Positions 63,288 through 64,000 of a stretch of 64,000 bases of DNA are shown in pieces. Made by a program: the position numbers and the translations under genes. Every line of letters starts with the position of its first letter. The stretch's first letter is position 1. The notes under the pieces are model-generated. The model searched no databases. It saw only the letters and a program-made list of their open reading frames with translations, and was not told where the DNA came from. Origin of the DNA: JAXMCI01 sp046349435. Its GTDB lineage: Bacteria > Pseudomonadota > Alphaproteobacteria > Dongiales > Dongiaceae. The stretch is from positions 5,779 through 69,778 of the forward strand of contig JAXMCI010000042.1 of assembly GCA_046349435.1 (NCBI GenBank), read 5' to 3'.

Positions 63288-64000
63288 CTACTTGGTGAGC
63301 GCGACATAGACCCCGTCCCAGTCGGGCGGCGGGGGGTTGTCCCGGTAGTCGGCGATCCGCCGCTCATATTCCTGGTAGAGGGAGGCGAGCGCCGGGGCCA
63401 GCCTGCGGCAGGCGGCGAGCGCGGCGGCCGCCGCCGACCAGTCCTGCCGGCGGTAGGCCGAGATCATCGCCTCGTGCTCGCGGGCGAGGTCCGGCACCGG
63501 CGCGCGCTCGCCCAGCGCGGTGAAGATGCGCAGCGGCTGCTTGCGCCCCTTCACCTGGATCTGGTCGAGCTCGACATAGTCGAAGCCCGGCGCCGCCTCC
63601 ATGGTGTCCTCGCCGACCACGAGGTCGACGCCGTAGGTCTTCGACTGGCCCTCCAGCCGCGAGGCGAGGTTCACCGCGTCGCCCAGCGCCGAGTAGTTGA
63701 AGCGCTGGTCGGAGCCCATGTTGCCGACCACCGCGCTGCCGGTGTTGAGGCCGATGCCGATGGCGAGCCTGACCGGCTCCTGCCCGCTCGCCGCCGCCTG
63801 GGCGGCCAGCGTCTCGTTGAGCTTGACCAGCTCGGCGCGCATCTGCAGCGCGGCGCGCAGCGCATGGACGGCATGGTCGGGATCGTCGAGCGGCGCGTTC
63901 CAGAACGCCATGACGCAGTCGCCGATGTACTTGTCGACGGTCCCGCCATGGACCTGCACGGCGTTCGACATCGGCGTCAGGAACATGTTGATGAGGTGGG
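63288..64000 (-). CDS. Class III adenylate/guanylate cyclase, partial (N-terminus outside window)
   Basis: The frame is open at the window end (HLINMFLTPMSNAVQVHGG...). The visible C-terminal part has the cyclase features TVDKYIGDCVMAFWNAPL, AIGIGLNTGSAVVGNMGSDQ, RFNYSALGDAVNLASRLEGQ. The metal-binding Asp in GDCVMAFW and the transition-state NLASRLEG are present. After the catalytic domain come about 70 helical residues ending in PPPPDWDGVYVALTK. It likely makes cAMP. The missing N-terminus is probably a CHASE2 sensor domain, by analogy with similar neighbourhoods. Confidence 0.9.
   Translation of the reverse strand, partial: HLINMFLTPMSNAVQVHGGTVDKYIGDCVMAFWNAPLDDPDHAVHALRAALQMRAELVKLNETLAAQAAASGQEPVRLAIGIGLNTGSAVVGNMGSDQRFNYSALGDAVNLASRLEGQSKTYGVDLVVGEDTMEAAPGFDYVELDQIQVKGRKQPLRIFTALGERAPVPDLAREHEAMISAYRRQDWSAAAAALAACRRLAPALASLYQEYERRIADYRDNPPPPDWDGVYVALTK

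Overview
The window is very GC-rich DNA with codons strongly biased to G or C in third position. Gene content points to an alphaproteobacterium: an HWE-family histidine kinase, a GlpSTPQV-type glycerol ABC transporter, a prkA-yeaH-spoVR stress module, FecR and class III cyclase neighbours, and palindromic intergenic repeats of the TGGAT...ATGAC kind. A Rhodospirillales-like soil or plant-associated organism is plausible, but nothing here fixes the genus. I saw no rRNA, tRNA, CRISPR array, integrase, transposase or phage gene, so this looks like ordinary chromosome.

Layout. 1-6.3 kb: two co-directional sensor kinases, a poly-HAMP hybrid kinase cut by the window start and a receiver/PAS/HWE kinase. 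6.4-16.8 kb: a patchwork of small and apparently broken genes (caspase-like C25 peptidase, DUF5985-like membrane proteins, an MmyB-like regulator, a SnoaL-like protein, hrpB, a LysR relic, lrgA/lrgB). 16.8-21.7 kb: spoVR, yeaH and prkA on the minus strand. 22.1-28.5 kb: a sugar or polyol ABC transporter with two dehydrogenases, divergent from a GntR regulator with two winged helices. 28.6-34.3 kb: a methyltransferase and its divergent regulator, a small secreted protein, a MocR regulator and a PAS histidine kinase. 34.3-44.6 kb: a complete glycerol regulon on the minus strand (glpR, glpD, glpV, glpS, glpT, glpP, glpQ, a DUF2160 protein, glpK). 44.7-52.1 kb: a Cds1-like PLP enzyme, a LuxR-type regulator with a degenerate receiver, and two APC permeases accompanied by several small membrane proteins. 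52.6-56.6 kb: a tight four-gene cassette of lysine 2,3-aminomutase, two ATP-grasp ligases and a GNAT acetyltransferase. 56.6-64 kb, minus strand: hybrid kinase, Na+/H+ antiporter with a cyclic-nucleotide-binding domain, FecR protein and an adenylate/guanylate cyclase cut by the window end.

Two points stand out. First, the kamA/ATP-grasp/ATP-grasp/GNAT cassette reads as a small-molecule pathway starting from beta-lysine, and I know of no description of it. Second, at least ten genes carry single-base indels, nearly all the loss of one G or C, so the sequence probably contains uncorrected assembly errors. Reading through them restores full-length proteins. One such event seems to have removed the glpD stop codon and fused glpD in frame to glpV.
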